From NCBI GenBank assembly GCA_017654935.2, contig CM065703.1, positions 42,850,802 to 42,914,801 on the forward strand: a DNA stretch of 64,000 nt, written 5' to 3'. Below are positions 10,977 through 22,243 of the stretch, one piece after another. The notes beneath the pieces are model-generated. The model was given only the letters and a program-made list of their open reading frames with translations. It had not been told where the DNA came from and made no database searches. Origin of the DNA: Phymorhynchus buccinoides (lineage: Eukaryota; Mollusca; Gastropoda; Neogastropoda; Raphitomidae). A program made the position numbers and the translations under genes. Numbering within the stretch: the first letter of the stretch is position 1; each line of letters begins with the position of its first letter.

Positions 10977-11404
10977 CCCCCCCCCCCCCCCCCATCTAAA
11001 ATCAAAAATTTGGATTATGGAAATAACTTACACCAACCCCATCTAAATCAATTTGGAAATACAATTATAGAGAGGCATTGTAACAAAAAGAATTCCTTAT
11101 AACTGGGAGTTCTATTAAAACATTCAGACAGTATGCGTGCGCACGCACACTACACATCGTGCGCACACATGCACAAAATGATTACACCTGTCTACACAAA
11201 CTCATATAAAAACATGCAAACACCCCACCCCACCCACACACACACACAAAATACACACACACACACACAATGGCTTGCACACCCACACATGCAGGCACTG
11301 CATTTCAGCACAATATTAAAATTAATGTATGAATGTGACCAAACCACCACAGCCCACACAGTGAGTGTTGAGATGTGTGCCTTGCTTCTTACTCACTCCC
11401 TATG
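10977..11404. other. C17 run and CA-rich sequence, no gene
   Basis: A homopolymer run of 17 C at 10977-10993 marks the satellite end. From 11130 to 11290 the sequence is CA-rich. Homology to contig 3 ends here: contig 2 near 11405 and contig 3 near 55850 share the word ATCCGATTCAC in opposite orientation and diverge beyond it. Confidence 0.6.
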
Positions 11405-12870
11405 TGTGTGAATCGGATTGAAAACAGTAAGGGAAATATTAGTGTTCTAACTTCACATCATGATCTCTTTTGACCGTATTTTATATCTATATACTCATAA
11501 CATTTTTTGAATCAAACCCATTTATCTGAAAGTTATCCCGTTTTTACCCAAAAATACAGACCTTGCAATACCAAAAAAATTGAGTCAAAAGGGCCCAAGT
11601 TTTAGTTGGTCCAGTTTGACCCAAAATCATTTGAAAATGTTGAGGCCACCAATTTCGTGTCAAAACGGACTATCTAACAATAATGTCAAATACTCCATTG
11701 TTTGTATTCTAAATAACTCCCGATTTTGCAATAATATCTTTGAGACCCCAATACACCACCACTCTAAACTTAATGTAATAGGGAAGCTTAGATTTTTTAC
11801 AGGAATTATTCAAAGCTTTAGAAGCGTTTTTCTCGAAACAGGCCTTTTCGAGTTAGTCTGTTTTGACTCCAAGCCATCGAGATGGTGTTTGGGAAAGCCC
11901 CCAAACGCCAACAATCCCCTGCTTTGGCTGGAGTACTAAATCAAGTGTGAATGCCCCCTAGTTTGAGAGCGGTAGTTTTCCATGAAAGACTAGGCTGTAA
12001 CATACAATCCCCTACTTTGGCTGGAGCACGAAATCAAGTGCGAATGCCCCCTAGTTTGAGAGCGGTAGTTTTCCATGAAAGACTAGGCTGTAACATACAA
12101 TCCCCTACTTTGGCTGGAGCACTAAATCAAGTGCGAATGCCCCCTAGTTTGAGAGTGATAGTCTTCCACGAAAGACTAGGTTGTAACATGGTTCTCCAGA
12201 ACTACATGCACAGACATGCATAGACGACATGTTAGACGTGTATCGGGAATGTTAACGAGCACACTATAAGCTGTAAGCTGGTTGCTGCTCAAACTGTATG
12301 TGTTGTATTGTATGTAGTACTTGACATTGAATCAAACAAAGTTGTTTACACCAAAAATACATGTAGAATATTATTTATTCCCTAACCCTAACCACAATCA
12401 ATGAGACAAGTACTTGCCTGTGGAAAAGGAAAACAATTTGAAACAAGTGCATGGTTTCAGCTATGAATAGCTCTCTGAGGAAAACTAAAAGCAGTTAGAT
12501 TGTGGGAAATATTTGTGGACTATGCATTGATTTTAATTTAAATCCATCCGTTATTTTTTTATTTATAAATAATCAGTCTTGGTAATATTCGAATCTGGGA
12601 TTACGTTGATACGGCTTGCCATTTTGGTGAATATGACACTACTACGGTCCGCAAGTCCAGTACTTATTTCTCTTCTTCTTCTTCTTCAAGTGTCAAGTGT
12701 CAAGTGTCTTTGTCTTCTTCTTCTTTGATCGCTCAGACAGTCTCCTGTCAATTATGAGCGCAGATGCATCATGCTTCCGTTATGCGTCTAAGTAAGAAAT
12801 AATTAGGCCCAGCATGTCAGACTTCGGCTGGAGGAAATCTTTTTGAAAGTGTTTCTGAAAAAAAAAAAAG
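11405..12870. other. outer part of the palindromic arm, no gene seen
   Basis: Mirrored in contig 3 at about 54375-55850. It contains the 93-bp minisatellite at 11930-12190, a short TTC repeat at 12670-12730 and a CAAGTGT triplication at 12690-12708. The open frame 11580-11939 is in AT-rich sequence, is not conserved in the mirror copy and is not called. Confidence 0.6.
11930..12190 (+). repeat. 93-bp minisatellite, about 2.8 units, open in one frame
   Basis: ATGCCCCCTAGTTTGAGAG recurs at 11951, 12044 and 12137, exactly 93 bp apart, so the frame from 11951 encodes a repeating 31-residue unit (MPPSLRAVVFHERLGCN...). Contig 3 carries the same array inverted at about 55060-55350 with extra partial units. 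Divisibility by three keeps the frame open, but there is no other sign of coding. Confidence 0.85.
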
Positions 12871-13032
12871 GCAGGAGAATGGACCGGTAAGGCAGAAAGA
12901 TAGTAGATGACAGCAAGCAAAGAGGTTAAAGTTAAATAAAAAAAAGGCAGAGTCAAAGAGAGTGACAGATTAGAGGAAATTACAATCACAGAACTTCCAG
13001 AAGGCGTGGGAACTATTTATACAAAAGACCCC
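12871..13032. repeat. direct repeat flanking the half-site/LINE block, copy 1 of 2 in contig 2
   Basis: About 150 bp running from GGCAGGAGAATG through AGTAGATGACAG, AGGCAGAGTCAAA and GAACTTCCAGAAGG to AAAGACCCC. It recurs at 15856-16002 in the same orientation. Contig 3 has both copies inverted (about 51264-51406 and 54225-54370). It could be the repeated terminus of an unidentified composite element; the mechanism is unknown. Confidence 0.6.
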
Positions 13033-14345
13033 CCACCCCACACCCCGGTATCCCCACAGGTGGAATTTCAGTACTTTAAGAAGCATTCTGCAAAGTTTCA
13101 TTAGGATGGGTTCACCAGTTTAAGCGCTGTGGAGCGGAGCATCTTTGAAAGAACGAGAAAGAAACACTGGAAGACGCTGATGGGATCCAGAGACGCATGG
13201 AACTCGCCCGTCCTACCAACACAAGAGCAGCCCCAAACCAATAGGCCACGAAAATATCCATTAAATATAGGCCCAGCGTGAACTCCCAGCTTTAGAAAAA
13301 AATTGTTGTTGTTTTTGATAGTATAAAGGTCATATTATCATAATGACAAAAGGTTACCACAATCAATGAGTCCCTAGGTCTATTTTTAGCCCATGTTCCT
13401 ATTCATAGATGAGTGCTCTGAGAAATGATGTTCTGCAGTATTCACCAGGGGTTTGTGTTTTGGGACATGTTTATAGAAGGGGTAGACATCTTAAAAGGAA
13501 GTTCCTTTCAATACTGATGACTGTGTTGACATTGACCTAGAATGTTGACCTTGAAACCCATTTTTGCCCCCTTTGCGCTATATATTATTTCATGTATCAG
13601 CTGTATCTCTTAAACTAGATAGCAAAATCACTTCAAAGTTTATATGGTGGTGTATCACCGTGAACGAGTTATCCGTTTTTATATATATAACCATGCTGAC
13701 CTTGACGTTTGACCTTCAAAACCGAAAAAATCTTTTGTGGCCATATCTTTCACATAGTTCAAACTTCATATGTAGGTGCATTACCCTGGTAAGTCTGAAT
13801 ATCGAATACTGATGAAGGTCAAGGTCAAAGTCAAGGTCAAGGACGTAGGCCTTGGAGGTGTGTAATTGGCGTTTCAGCTATATCTTTCAATTTTATGCAG
13901 ATACATGCTTCAGATGTGGCAAGCTGGTAGACTGGGTGACCTTGGCTGTCGAACTAGTTTCTTTTAGCAGTGGCAATGGTTCAAATACCTTTTGGCCGTA
14001 CACCCACATAACCTTATATATTCTTGGTCATGCAGAACGACGTAAGGACATAATGTTATTTGAAGCCTTTTGACCTGGACCCTTGACCTTGACATTTTTC
14101 TGTCTGTCCAGGCTGTATCTTGTGATCGTCTTGACGAAATCACTTAAACTTTTAAGAGGATGTGTCAAACAGAAGAGGGGAGTTACGATCATGAGAAGGG
14201 GAGTGGGGGTGTTTCTGAGGAGGGGGTAGAGGGGGCATGAGAGGTACAAAGCGGAATGGGCAAAGTACAATTTGGTGCCCTTGCTGCCGGTTTGCACAGT
14301 ATCAGTTGTCTCTCTGCTATTACTTCACAGAATCAAATAATGTAA
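13033..14345. other. half-site-rich noncoding flank, contig 2
   Basis: No supportable gene. Notable for dense TGACCT/AGGTCA hexamers: 13490-13560, 13695-13715, 13815-13850 (GGTCAAGGTCAAAGTCAAGG and onward), 13935 and 14070-14095. Contig 1 (534-2259) and contig 3 (52913-54190, inverted) are homologous. Confidence 0.6.
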
Positions 14346-15146
14346 TTATACACACACAATTTTAATCGCTTGAATCACGAGTGTTACGCATATCCCGTGA
14401 TCCCCTTCATTGCATTTGGGTGCTTGTGAAATAATGGAGCTAGAGCCTTGTCTATGTCCCGACTTCTTGCACGAGAGGCACACTACCTCATTCTGGCAGG
14501 ATTTCGAAGAATGCCCCTTCTGCAGGCATTTTCCACATTGCTGCTGTTGCTGCTGCTGCACCGCGTTTTGCTCCACATGGAACAGCGTGGCTTTGAAGGG
14601 GCCCATGTCAGCACGTGTCGGCAGCGGCTACTCAGGAACCTCCACGCACAGGAATCTGTGCCCTGTGATCCAGTGGGTCAGCCCTCAGCTCTGTCTGTCC
14701 CGTTCCATGAATAAGGCTGAACGCGGTTTAACGTCCAGCTTTTTTTAGCATGTCATGGATCACATCATTGGATAAAGAAATGGGCAAGTTCCCTATAGTC
14801 AGCTTTGTTGTTTTGATTTCGGTTTCGCAGTCTTTGGTTGATACGATAAGAGGGTTCAGGTTAAAAACAGAGTGACAGAGACCCCGCGCAGTACGATACG
14901 GGTCAGAAGCAGCTTTGTGCGAGCCTCTGTTGACAGGGGGTAAATACGCCAAACTCCAAGTTTTTGTGCTCCTAGAATTGAACCACAACCCGTCCTTTTT
15001 TCACAAGCACCACAGATTTCAGCAACGGTGCAACGTTTTTCTGCCTCACCCGGTAAGCTTCTGACGTGAATGAAAACGGGTAGCACGTTCGTACCTTGCT
15101 GATTCGACGATGGCGACAGAGACCCCATTTCACGTGGGAAATGCAT
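14346..15146 (-). pseudogene. LINE ORF1 (RRM-like plus CCHC), decayed, contig 2
   Basis: Minus-strand copy of the remnant at 2260-3059, starting at the ATG at 15146. The N-terminal frame runs to 14856, a frameshift leads into the frame holding KLTIGNLPIS and HDMLKK, and the last open part (14346-14606) carries the glutamine run and the CGKCLQKGHSSKSC knuckle. Relative to contig 1 there are only scattered substitutions. It sits between the half-site-rich flank and the RNase H-side fragment and is broken in the same places, so the damage predates the copying of the locus. Confidence 0.7.
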
Positions 15147-15424
15147 AGTAGCAGCAAGCACGAGAAGATAAAGGCAGTAAAAAAAATAACAGAGAGATTG
15201 AACAAAAAAAGAAAAAAGAAACAAACACGATAACAGAGGAACAATGCCCAGTACAAGCAGTGAAGAAGAGAAATAAACTTGACAAAAATACACGGGTAGA
15301 AATGCTGAGTGCAAAAAACCACAGCTCACAAAAAAGCGTCCGAACTCGAATGCTGTGAAAGAGTGAGTGCGGCCCTACCATTTCAAACAGCATCTTCAGC
15401 AGAACTGTCTGTGTGCACGTGTAT

Positions 15425-15800
15425 CCGGGTACCCTTTGGGAAGAGGGTCTGAAGCTGTTACAATGACTATTGTGTGGGCTGTCTTTTTAGGACCGCTCTG
15501 CATGGTTTTGGAAAAGCCTCCAGGAATGCTGTACTGAATGAGAGGGGAGGCTTGCTCATTCCAGGGCGGAGCAACATGACACCGGGAGTTCATTTTGAGG
15601 TCATGATCAAGGAAGTCCGGTTGCTGTCACTCCAGTATCATGCTCTGACATGGTGTACAACGTTCCTTCGTTTCAACCATCCCTTGGTTGGCTGGGACAG
15701 TCGATGTTTCATGGGGTGGTCTTGCAACCTCTTGAGCTTGGCAGCTTGAGTGAGGAGCTTGGTGTCTCTGTGATACTCAAAAGGCTACAGCCGACATTAT
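15425..15800 (-). pseudogene. LINE ORF2 RNase H-side fragment, contig 2
   Basis: Minus-strand counterpart of 7588-7935 and 51481-51860, containing PPWNEQASPLIQYSIPG and the GYPD word. Here it is continuous with the ORF1 leader at about 15424, showing the uninterrupted target of the LINE inserted in contig 1. Frameshifts are present; only the RT to RNase H linker and the very start of an RNase H domain are recognisable. Confidence 0.5.
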
Positions 15801-15855
15801 TCTGATTTCTGAGACGCTCAAAGGAGGAAAGTTATTTGGAAGATTTTTTTTTAAA

Positions 15856-16002
15856 GGCAGGAGAATGAGCCAATAAGTCAGAAAGATAGTAGATGACAGT
15901 AAGCAAAGGAAAAAGGCAGAGTCAAAAAGAGTGGCAGATTAGAGGAAGTTACAAGCACAGAACTTCCAGAAGGTGGGGGAATTATTTTTACGAAAGACCC
16001 CA
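15856..16002. repeat. direct repeat, copy 2 of 2 in contig 2
   Basis: Same unit as 12871-13032, with a shorter A run and several substitutions. The single contig 1 counterpart lies at about 8020-8170. Confidence 0.6.
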
Positions 16003-16853
<851 letters not shown>

Positions 16854-17052
16854 TGTTGTGAATTTGTGGTCTATGGCCATCATTAATTTGTTTATGTTTA
16901 AATATGTTTGTAGCTGGGTTCCCAGCATGCATTGTAATGAAGCTCATACACTCTTCGGTGCAGCCACCCACAAACCAGGACCCAAGTAAAGTGTCTAGAA
17001 ACTTCCATCGTCTATTGTGTGAAAGTCTTGCTGAAAGAAAGAATCTCTCACA
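16854..17052 (+). repeat. 5' LTR of BEL/Pao element, contig 2
   Basis: 199 bp from TGTTGTGAATTTGTGG to GAATCTCTCACA with TG...CA ends. It pairs with 25504-25702. Confidence 0.95.
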
Positions 17053-17059
17053 TTAAAAT

Positions 17060-17078
17060 TGGTGCCGAAACCCGGGAT
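17060..17078 (+). promoter_or_regulatory. primer binding site, matches the tRNA-Phe 3' end
   Basis: TGGTGCCGAAACCCGGGAT begins 7 bp after the 5' LTR and is complementary over 19 nt to the 3' end of eukaryotic tRNA-Phe(GAA) plus CCA, as I recall that tRNA. The same site occurs at 50178-50196 in contig 3. This is the expected start of minus-strand synthesis. Confidence 0.8.
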
Positions 17079-17180
17079 TCTTGTAAGTAATTTAGTAAGT
17101 GACGAGTGGAGTTTCCTTATATTAGGGACGTTAGTTCAAGTTCTAGTCTAGTGTCAACCTCTGAATCTAATCTTAAAAAA

Positions 17181-17385
17181 ATGGCGTCGAGTCTAGAAGA
17201 ACGGCTGCGGGTGCGCGTGGCGGCCAAAGGCTGGGTCACACGCAGTTGCATTAGGAAGTAATGCAAGGAGGATGCTGACAACGAAGATACAGTTAGGGAA
17301 GGTCTGATAGACTTAACAGAAAGGTTGAACCGTTTGGACCAAGCTCAATCAGCAGTGGAGCTGGCTATTAAAACATGTTTACACC
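17181..17385 (+). pseudogene. BEL gag N-terminal remnant with in-frame stop
   Basis: The ATG at 17181 opens MASSLEERLRVRVAAKGWVT, a start typical of BEL gag proteins. An in-frame TAA at 17259-17261 interrupts it, after which the same frame continues through a helical, charged segment (EGLIDLTERLNRLDQAQSAV) to about 17384. There the 112-bp inverted-repeat element and further noncoding sequence break the gene; the gag frame resumes near 18600. Contig 3 carries the same TAA. Confidence 0.75.
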
Positions 17386-17497
17386 GCACCAGTTACTTGC
17401 GGCTGGTAGCGAACTTGGCAGTTAACGTCGCAATAGCCTCAAGTAGCGGGTGCTTCAGCTCTTGTCTGTTAACTCACCAGCCGCAAGTAACTGGTGC
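17386..17497. mobile_element. 112-bp inverted-repeat mini-element inside BEL gag
   Basis: The terminal word GCACCAGTTACTTGCGGCTG (from 17386) is repeated as its exact inverse at the right end (to 17497), giving perfect 22-bp terminal inverted repeats around about 68 bp of interior. The contig 3 copy (about 49759-49870) has one changed base in one arm. It may be a very small MITE or a hairpin-forming remnant; no target duplication is clear. Confidence 0.6.
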
Positions 17498-17902
17498 TAT
17501 TTTAAAAAAAATGATCTCCTTCTCCCTATTGCGGCATAGTGGAATTTTTTTTTTTAAATTAACAAGGTGTGGAAAGGTACCTGGGAAAGGGAAACACACG
17601 ACATTTCGAGTCGTAGACTCTTCGTCCGGTGTTCTAAAAGATACAGCAGTCAATCTTCTTCATTCTATAGTGGAAAAAAGCTGCACTACTACCAAATAGG
17701 GAGCCTTATTTAAGATGGGAGGCTATTTGGTTTGTCTTTACCTAACCTTCACCCTCTAATTTAAAAAAACCAACCGGTTTCTCTATTGCGGTAGTGGCGC
17801 GAAAGCAGTGTCTGGAATCTTCCATTGCTTGCACACACTACGGTACACAGCGAGCCATAGAGGCATTCCGTTAGGCCTATGCACATGTGATGTAGCAGAG
17901 TA

Positions 17903-17981
<79 letters not shown>

Positions 17982-18092
17982 ACACACATACACACACACA
18001 CACACAGACGCATTCCACTACAGCCTACACAAAATTTTACTAATGAAGTAGAGTGGGACGATGCCCTCTCTGTCTCTCAGTGTCTCTCTTTT

Positions 18093-18126
<34 letters not shown>

Positions 18127-18143
18127 TCACTCTCTCTCAGACA

Positions 18144-18210
<67 letters not shown>

Positions 18211-18248
18211 GCACACGCACGCACGCACACGCACACACGCACGCACGC

Positions 18249-18280
<32 letters not shown>

Positions 18281-18285
18281 ACAGA

Positions 18286-18354
<69 letters not shown>

Positions 18355-18600
18355 GCTAGTAGTGCAACAAAACTATTTTCCCGTGTCTTTCGGTTATGTT
18401 ATTTCAAGTACAACTGTGGTGTGATAGTTCTCATAATATCTTTGAAAATGATACCAGAGTAAAGTTCAAGTTGTGCTCTTTTTATTGATAAATAGCAAAT
18501 GCGCAGCAAGTGTCGTAAAAAAAATTACAAAAATGGCAAAATCGGGCCGTCGCCAATGGTTGTAAAGCTTGGCGAAGCAGCCGGCTGACGGTGCATCTGT
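17498..18600. other. noncoding insert in BEL gag, with CT and CA microsatellites
   Basis: No coding sequence. Near-direct repeats of CTCCCTATTGCGGCATAGTGG occur near 17522 and 17788 (TTTCTCTATTGCGGTAGTGG). A CT run spans 17905-17979 and CA runs span 18107-18352. It separates the gag start from the DUF1759 part. Contig 3 holds the same insert at 48655-49758 with altered repeat lengths. Confidence 0.65.
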
Positions 18601-18606
18601 TGGGAA

Positions 18607-20013
18607 ATGCTTAAGGAGGACGAACTTGAGGCCGACATCGAAGCAGCTGGTGTGTTTAGAGATAGGGCTAGAGCTGTAAGATATCTTGCTATGAGAACTA
18701 TCTCTTCCAAAGAAGAACCACAGAGACGCTCGCAGGACGAGGTTAGTGTTGCTATGGTGGAGGCGAAGCTACCGAAGCTGGAGTTACCTACCATCAAGGG
18801 GAACATTCAAGAGTGGACTGGTTTCTGGGAACAGTTCGAAGTTGTAGTAGACAAAAGTGAATTACCTGAAGTCACCAAGTTTACGTACCTTCAGTTACTT
18901 TTGGAGGGAGAAGCGAGAGCCGCCATCCAGGGACTGTCGCTCAAGGCGGCCAACTACCAAACTGCATGCGAACTGCTTCAACAAAGATTCGGGAGGCCCG
19001 AGCGCATTATCTTTGCGCATGTTTAGGAACTACTTGTGTTGGAGGTACCGCCAAAACCAACAACTGATGAACTGTGGAGTACGTACAATAGACTCCAAGC
19101 ACATATCCGGAGCCTGGAAGCCTTGGACATCACCGGTGCGCAATACGGCGTGATACTCACACCGCTCATCCTTTCGCGACTTCCCTAGGAGCGTGACCTG
19201 AATTACCTCATGGAGTTCCTGAAGAAGGAGACGGAGAGACGTGAACGTTCTCAGACCTTCTCTCATGACCACGACACTCCAGGGGGTTCAACACCGACCG
19301 CCACAGCTCTTCAGACGGTGTCTGACCAACGTGCCTGCGGATTGTGCCAGCGGAGGGGCTATTCCTTAGCTCGTTGTTTCCTTCTGACGCGTACTGCACC
19401 ACGGGACAGGAGACAAAAGCTTCGGGGTGTGGGTGCTTGTTTCAAGTGTTTGAGTACTACTAAGGGCCATTCATTTCTCAAGTGTAAAGCAAAGTGTTCC
19501 AAGTGTAAGGGCGGGCACAATGCCCTGCTGTGTCCCTCTAAGGACCCACAGTTCAATGATTTCCCTCCTCAGACCTCCAACGCAGGTACACACCAGGACC
19601 CAGAAATGCCAAGCTCAGGTGTGTCTAGTGTGAATATGAATGTGTCAGGTGTTTGCACAGTCAGTGATGATGAAAATCAGGCTCATGTTTTGTTGCAAAC
19701 GGTCCAGGTCTCTGCAAGAGGCCAAGGCGGAGTGTCTGAGGCAGTAATTCTCTTTGACACTGGCTCTGATAGGTCTTATGTTTCCAAGGATTTAGTGGAT
19801 AGGATAGGACCAGAGTGGGTTGGCTCCCAGTCTCTAGCCTATGCGGCCTTTGGCACTAACAGTGTTAGCCGCGTCAAAGAGAGAAATTTGCACAGTGTGC
19901 AGCTGCAAGGGGATGGAGGGGAGGTGAAGTTGAGTTTGACTGAAATCCCCATTATTTGTGCACCCGGTCTGTCAGCCGTCTGTTCCGAAGAGGGTGTTAT
20001 CCTTTGGCAGTGA
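18607..20013 (+). pseudogene. BEL gag-protease frame: DUF1759, zinc knuckles, aspartic protease
   Basis: One frame across two in-frame stops (TAG 19024-19026, only in this copy; TAG 19186-19188, shared by all three copies). The DUF1759 retrotransposon gag region covers about 18770-19010 (LPKLELP, WTGFWEQFEVVVD, CELLQQRFGRPERI). Cys/His knuckles follow at 19340-19535 (CGLCQRRGYSLARC; CFKCLSTTKGHSFLKC; CSKCKGGHNALLC). The protease domain is at about 19740-19960, with catalytic FDTGSDRSY at about 19751. A single-base insertion near 19964 shifts the frame before the protease-RT linker. The family makes the virus-like particle core and processes the polyprotein. Confidence 0.85.
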
Positions 20014-21274
20014 GTTTGACTTTGTCTCAGTTCCAGAAGGTCAGAAGGTGAAGGTGGATTTCCTGGTGGGTCTGGATGCATACTGGAAGCTGATGACGAG
20101 TGAGATGAAGATTTTTTCTCAGAGTTTGGCTGCTCAGAAGTCTATCTTTGGATGGGATTTGTCGGGGTGCTTCCCCGTTGCAGGCTCTGTGTCGAGCCAA
20201 GTAAGGGTCACTCATCAGCTGTTCTGTTCTGAGGTCTCAGAAGCAGGCTTGAAAAACTTCTGGGATTTGGAGTATGTGGGTATTTCTGAGAAACAGCCCC
20301 CTGTGGCTGATCATATGTTGGAGGAGTTCAACAAGAGTGCTCAGTTCGCTGAAGGGAGATATACAGTGTCTCTCCCATGGAAGAATGAAGAGGTAAAACA
20401 AACCCTTCTTGACAGTCTGAATCGTCGGCTCAACAAAGATCCAGAGTTGGAGGGTCGATATCATGAGGTTTTCAGTGGGATGCTGAAATAAGGCTTTATT
20501 GAAGTATTTCCTCCTGAGGAGATGGGTGATTCCCACCCTGTGTTCTATTTGCCGCATCGTCCAGTGGTCAAGGAGTCCAGTTTGACTACCAAAGTGCAGC
20601 CTGATGCTCAGCTCAGGGTTACAATGGTGTGTTATTGAATGACTGTTTGAACACAGGCCCCAGTTGCCTGCCTGATCTGCCTAGGATTTTGTTGCGCTTC
20701 AGGCGTTGGAAGGTGGCGTTGATTGCTGATGTGACGAAGGCGTTTCTGCAGATTAAGGTGTGTCCTGAGGATTGGGACGTGCATCGCTTTCTGTGGAATG
20801 ACCAAGGGGTCATCAAAGTGATGAGGTTTGTTCGTGTGCCGTTTGGGAACAAAAGCAGTCCATTTCTGCTGAATGCTACAGTGAAGCATCATCTGGCTCA
20901 GTACCTGCCCTCTCAGGTGAAAGAGGAACTCTCTTAAAATCAGTATATTGATGATTGGTTGTCAGGCTGTGATAATGATTCGCATGCATGCAAGATGTTC
21001 AAGGACACTCATGGGATCATGAGCGAGGCAGGCATGTCGCTTGCGAAATGGGGTTCGAACAGTGCTCAGGTCAGTGAAGTTCTGTGCAAAACTTTCCAAG
21101 ACAAGACGATTGAAGCGGAGTCCTTCAAGGTTCTTGGCATGCAGTGGACGCCTTCTCAGGATTGTTTTTTGTTTGAAGGCATCGTGATCTCGGGTGACTT
21201 GTGTCTCACCAAAAGAGTGGTTCTGAGTCTGATCTCTCGGCTGTTTGATCCTTTGGGATTCCTCACACGTTCAT
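19964..21274 (+). pseudogene. BEL pol: protease-RT linker and reverse transcriptase, with stops
   Basis: Starting with LSFGSEFDFVSV, the frame passes LVGLDAYWKLM and IFGWDLSGCFPV (typical BEL linker) and reaches a TAA at 20488-20490. RT motifs follow: ALIADVTKAFLQIKV (about 20720), RVPFGNKSSPFLLN (about 20834) and the catalytic QYIDDWLSGC (YIDD at 20944-20955). A TAA lies two codons before the YIDD box, in all three copies. A small deletion near 21269 shifts the frame between RT and RNase H here and in contig 4, whereas contig 3 is continuous at that point. Confidence 0.85.
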
Positions 21275-21275
21275 C

Positions 21276-21803
21276 ATGACTGCAAAGTGTCTGTTTCAAC
21301 AGATCTGGCGACTAGGCTTGGATTGGGATCAAGTTCTGCCTGGTGATCTACAAGAGACTTTCTCATGGTGGATGAAGGGTCTTGACGTCTTGAAAGGGTG
21401 GAGGATTCCACGACGGTACTCGGAGACGCTATGGAGTGAGACTATGGCCTACCAGCTTCATTGTTTCGGTGACGCTTCTCAGCAGTCATACGGTGCTTGT
21501 GTGTATCTGGTGATCCAGCATCTGGATGGCAAGTGGAGTTCATCTTTGGTCTTGTCTCGTGCAAAGGTAGCCCCTCTGAAGAGGATCAGTTTGCCTCGCC
21601 TGGAGCTTCTCGGTGCTGTACTCTGTGCAAGACTGATGGTGTACGTGAGACAGGCACTGAAACTGCCTGATGATGTTGAGTGTCATTGTTGGACGGACTC
21701 TACTGTTGCTCTGGCATGGATTCAGAGTGATCCATACAAGTGGAAGACCTTTGTTGGAAACAGAGTTGCTGAAATTCAGGATCTGGTCAGTCCAGCGCAG
21801 TAG
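21276..21803 (+). pseudogene. BEL RNase H region
   Basis: This frame encodes WWMKGLDVL, then the RNase H entry CFGDASQQSYGACVY, the conserved SRAKVAPLKRISLPRLELL, and CWTDSTVALAWIQ. It stops at TAG 21801-21803, where relatives usually have Trp, and continues in frame with CPEKDNPADLVTRG. In BEL elements this domain removes the RNA strand of the hybrid. The stop is shared by all copies. Confidence 0.85.
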
Positions 21804-22243
21804 TATCATTGTCCTGAAAAGGACAATCCAGCGGATTTGGTCACTCGTGGTGTTTCCGCTGAGGAGCTGGTGAAGTCCAGGTTGTGGCTTCATGGCCCGA
21901 CGTTCCTGACGTCTGGTGTTGGCGGTGCTGCTAAGCGCGCTGTGGTGGCTTCTCAAGACACAGGGGAAAGGACATGACACACATGCTGATAGCTTTGGCA
22001 GAAGAAGCAGAGACTCAAACTCCTGTGGTCAGCTCCACAGGAACTGATTCAGGTGCAGTCATTGACATTGAACGATACAGCAGTTTGTCGAAGGCCAGAG
22101 TGATGGGCTATGTTTTGCGGGTTTTTTTCTCAGAATTTGAGAGCTTCAAGTGAGCAAAAGAAACAAGGTGATCTGTCCTTTGGGGCACTTTCTGAGGCAA
22201 AGGTTCAGTTGCTGAACAGGCACAGAGTGTCTATGATAGAGAA

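Noticed and set aside
20930..20956. Programmed readthrough or stop recoding in the BEL pol frame
   Set aside because: The stops fall at different codon types (Trp, Lys or Gln-like positions) with no common context, and the copies share one origin, so ancestral decay explains them.
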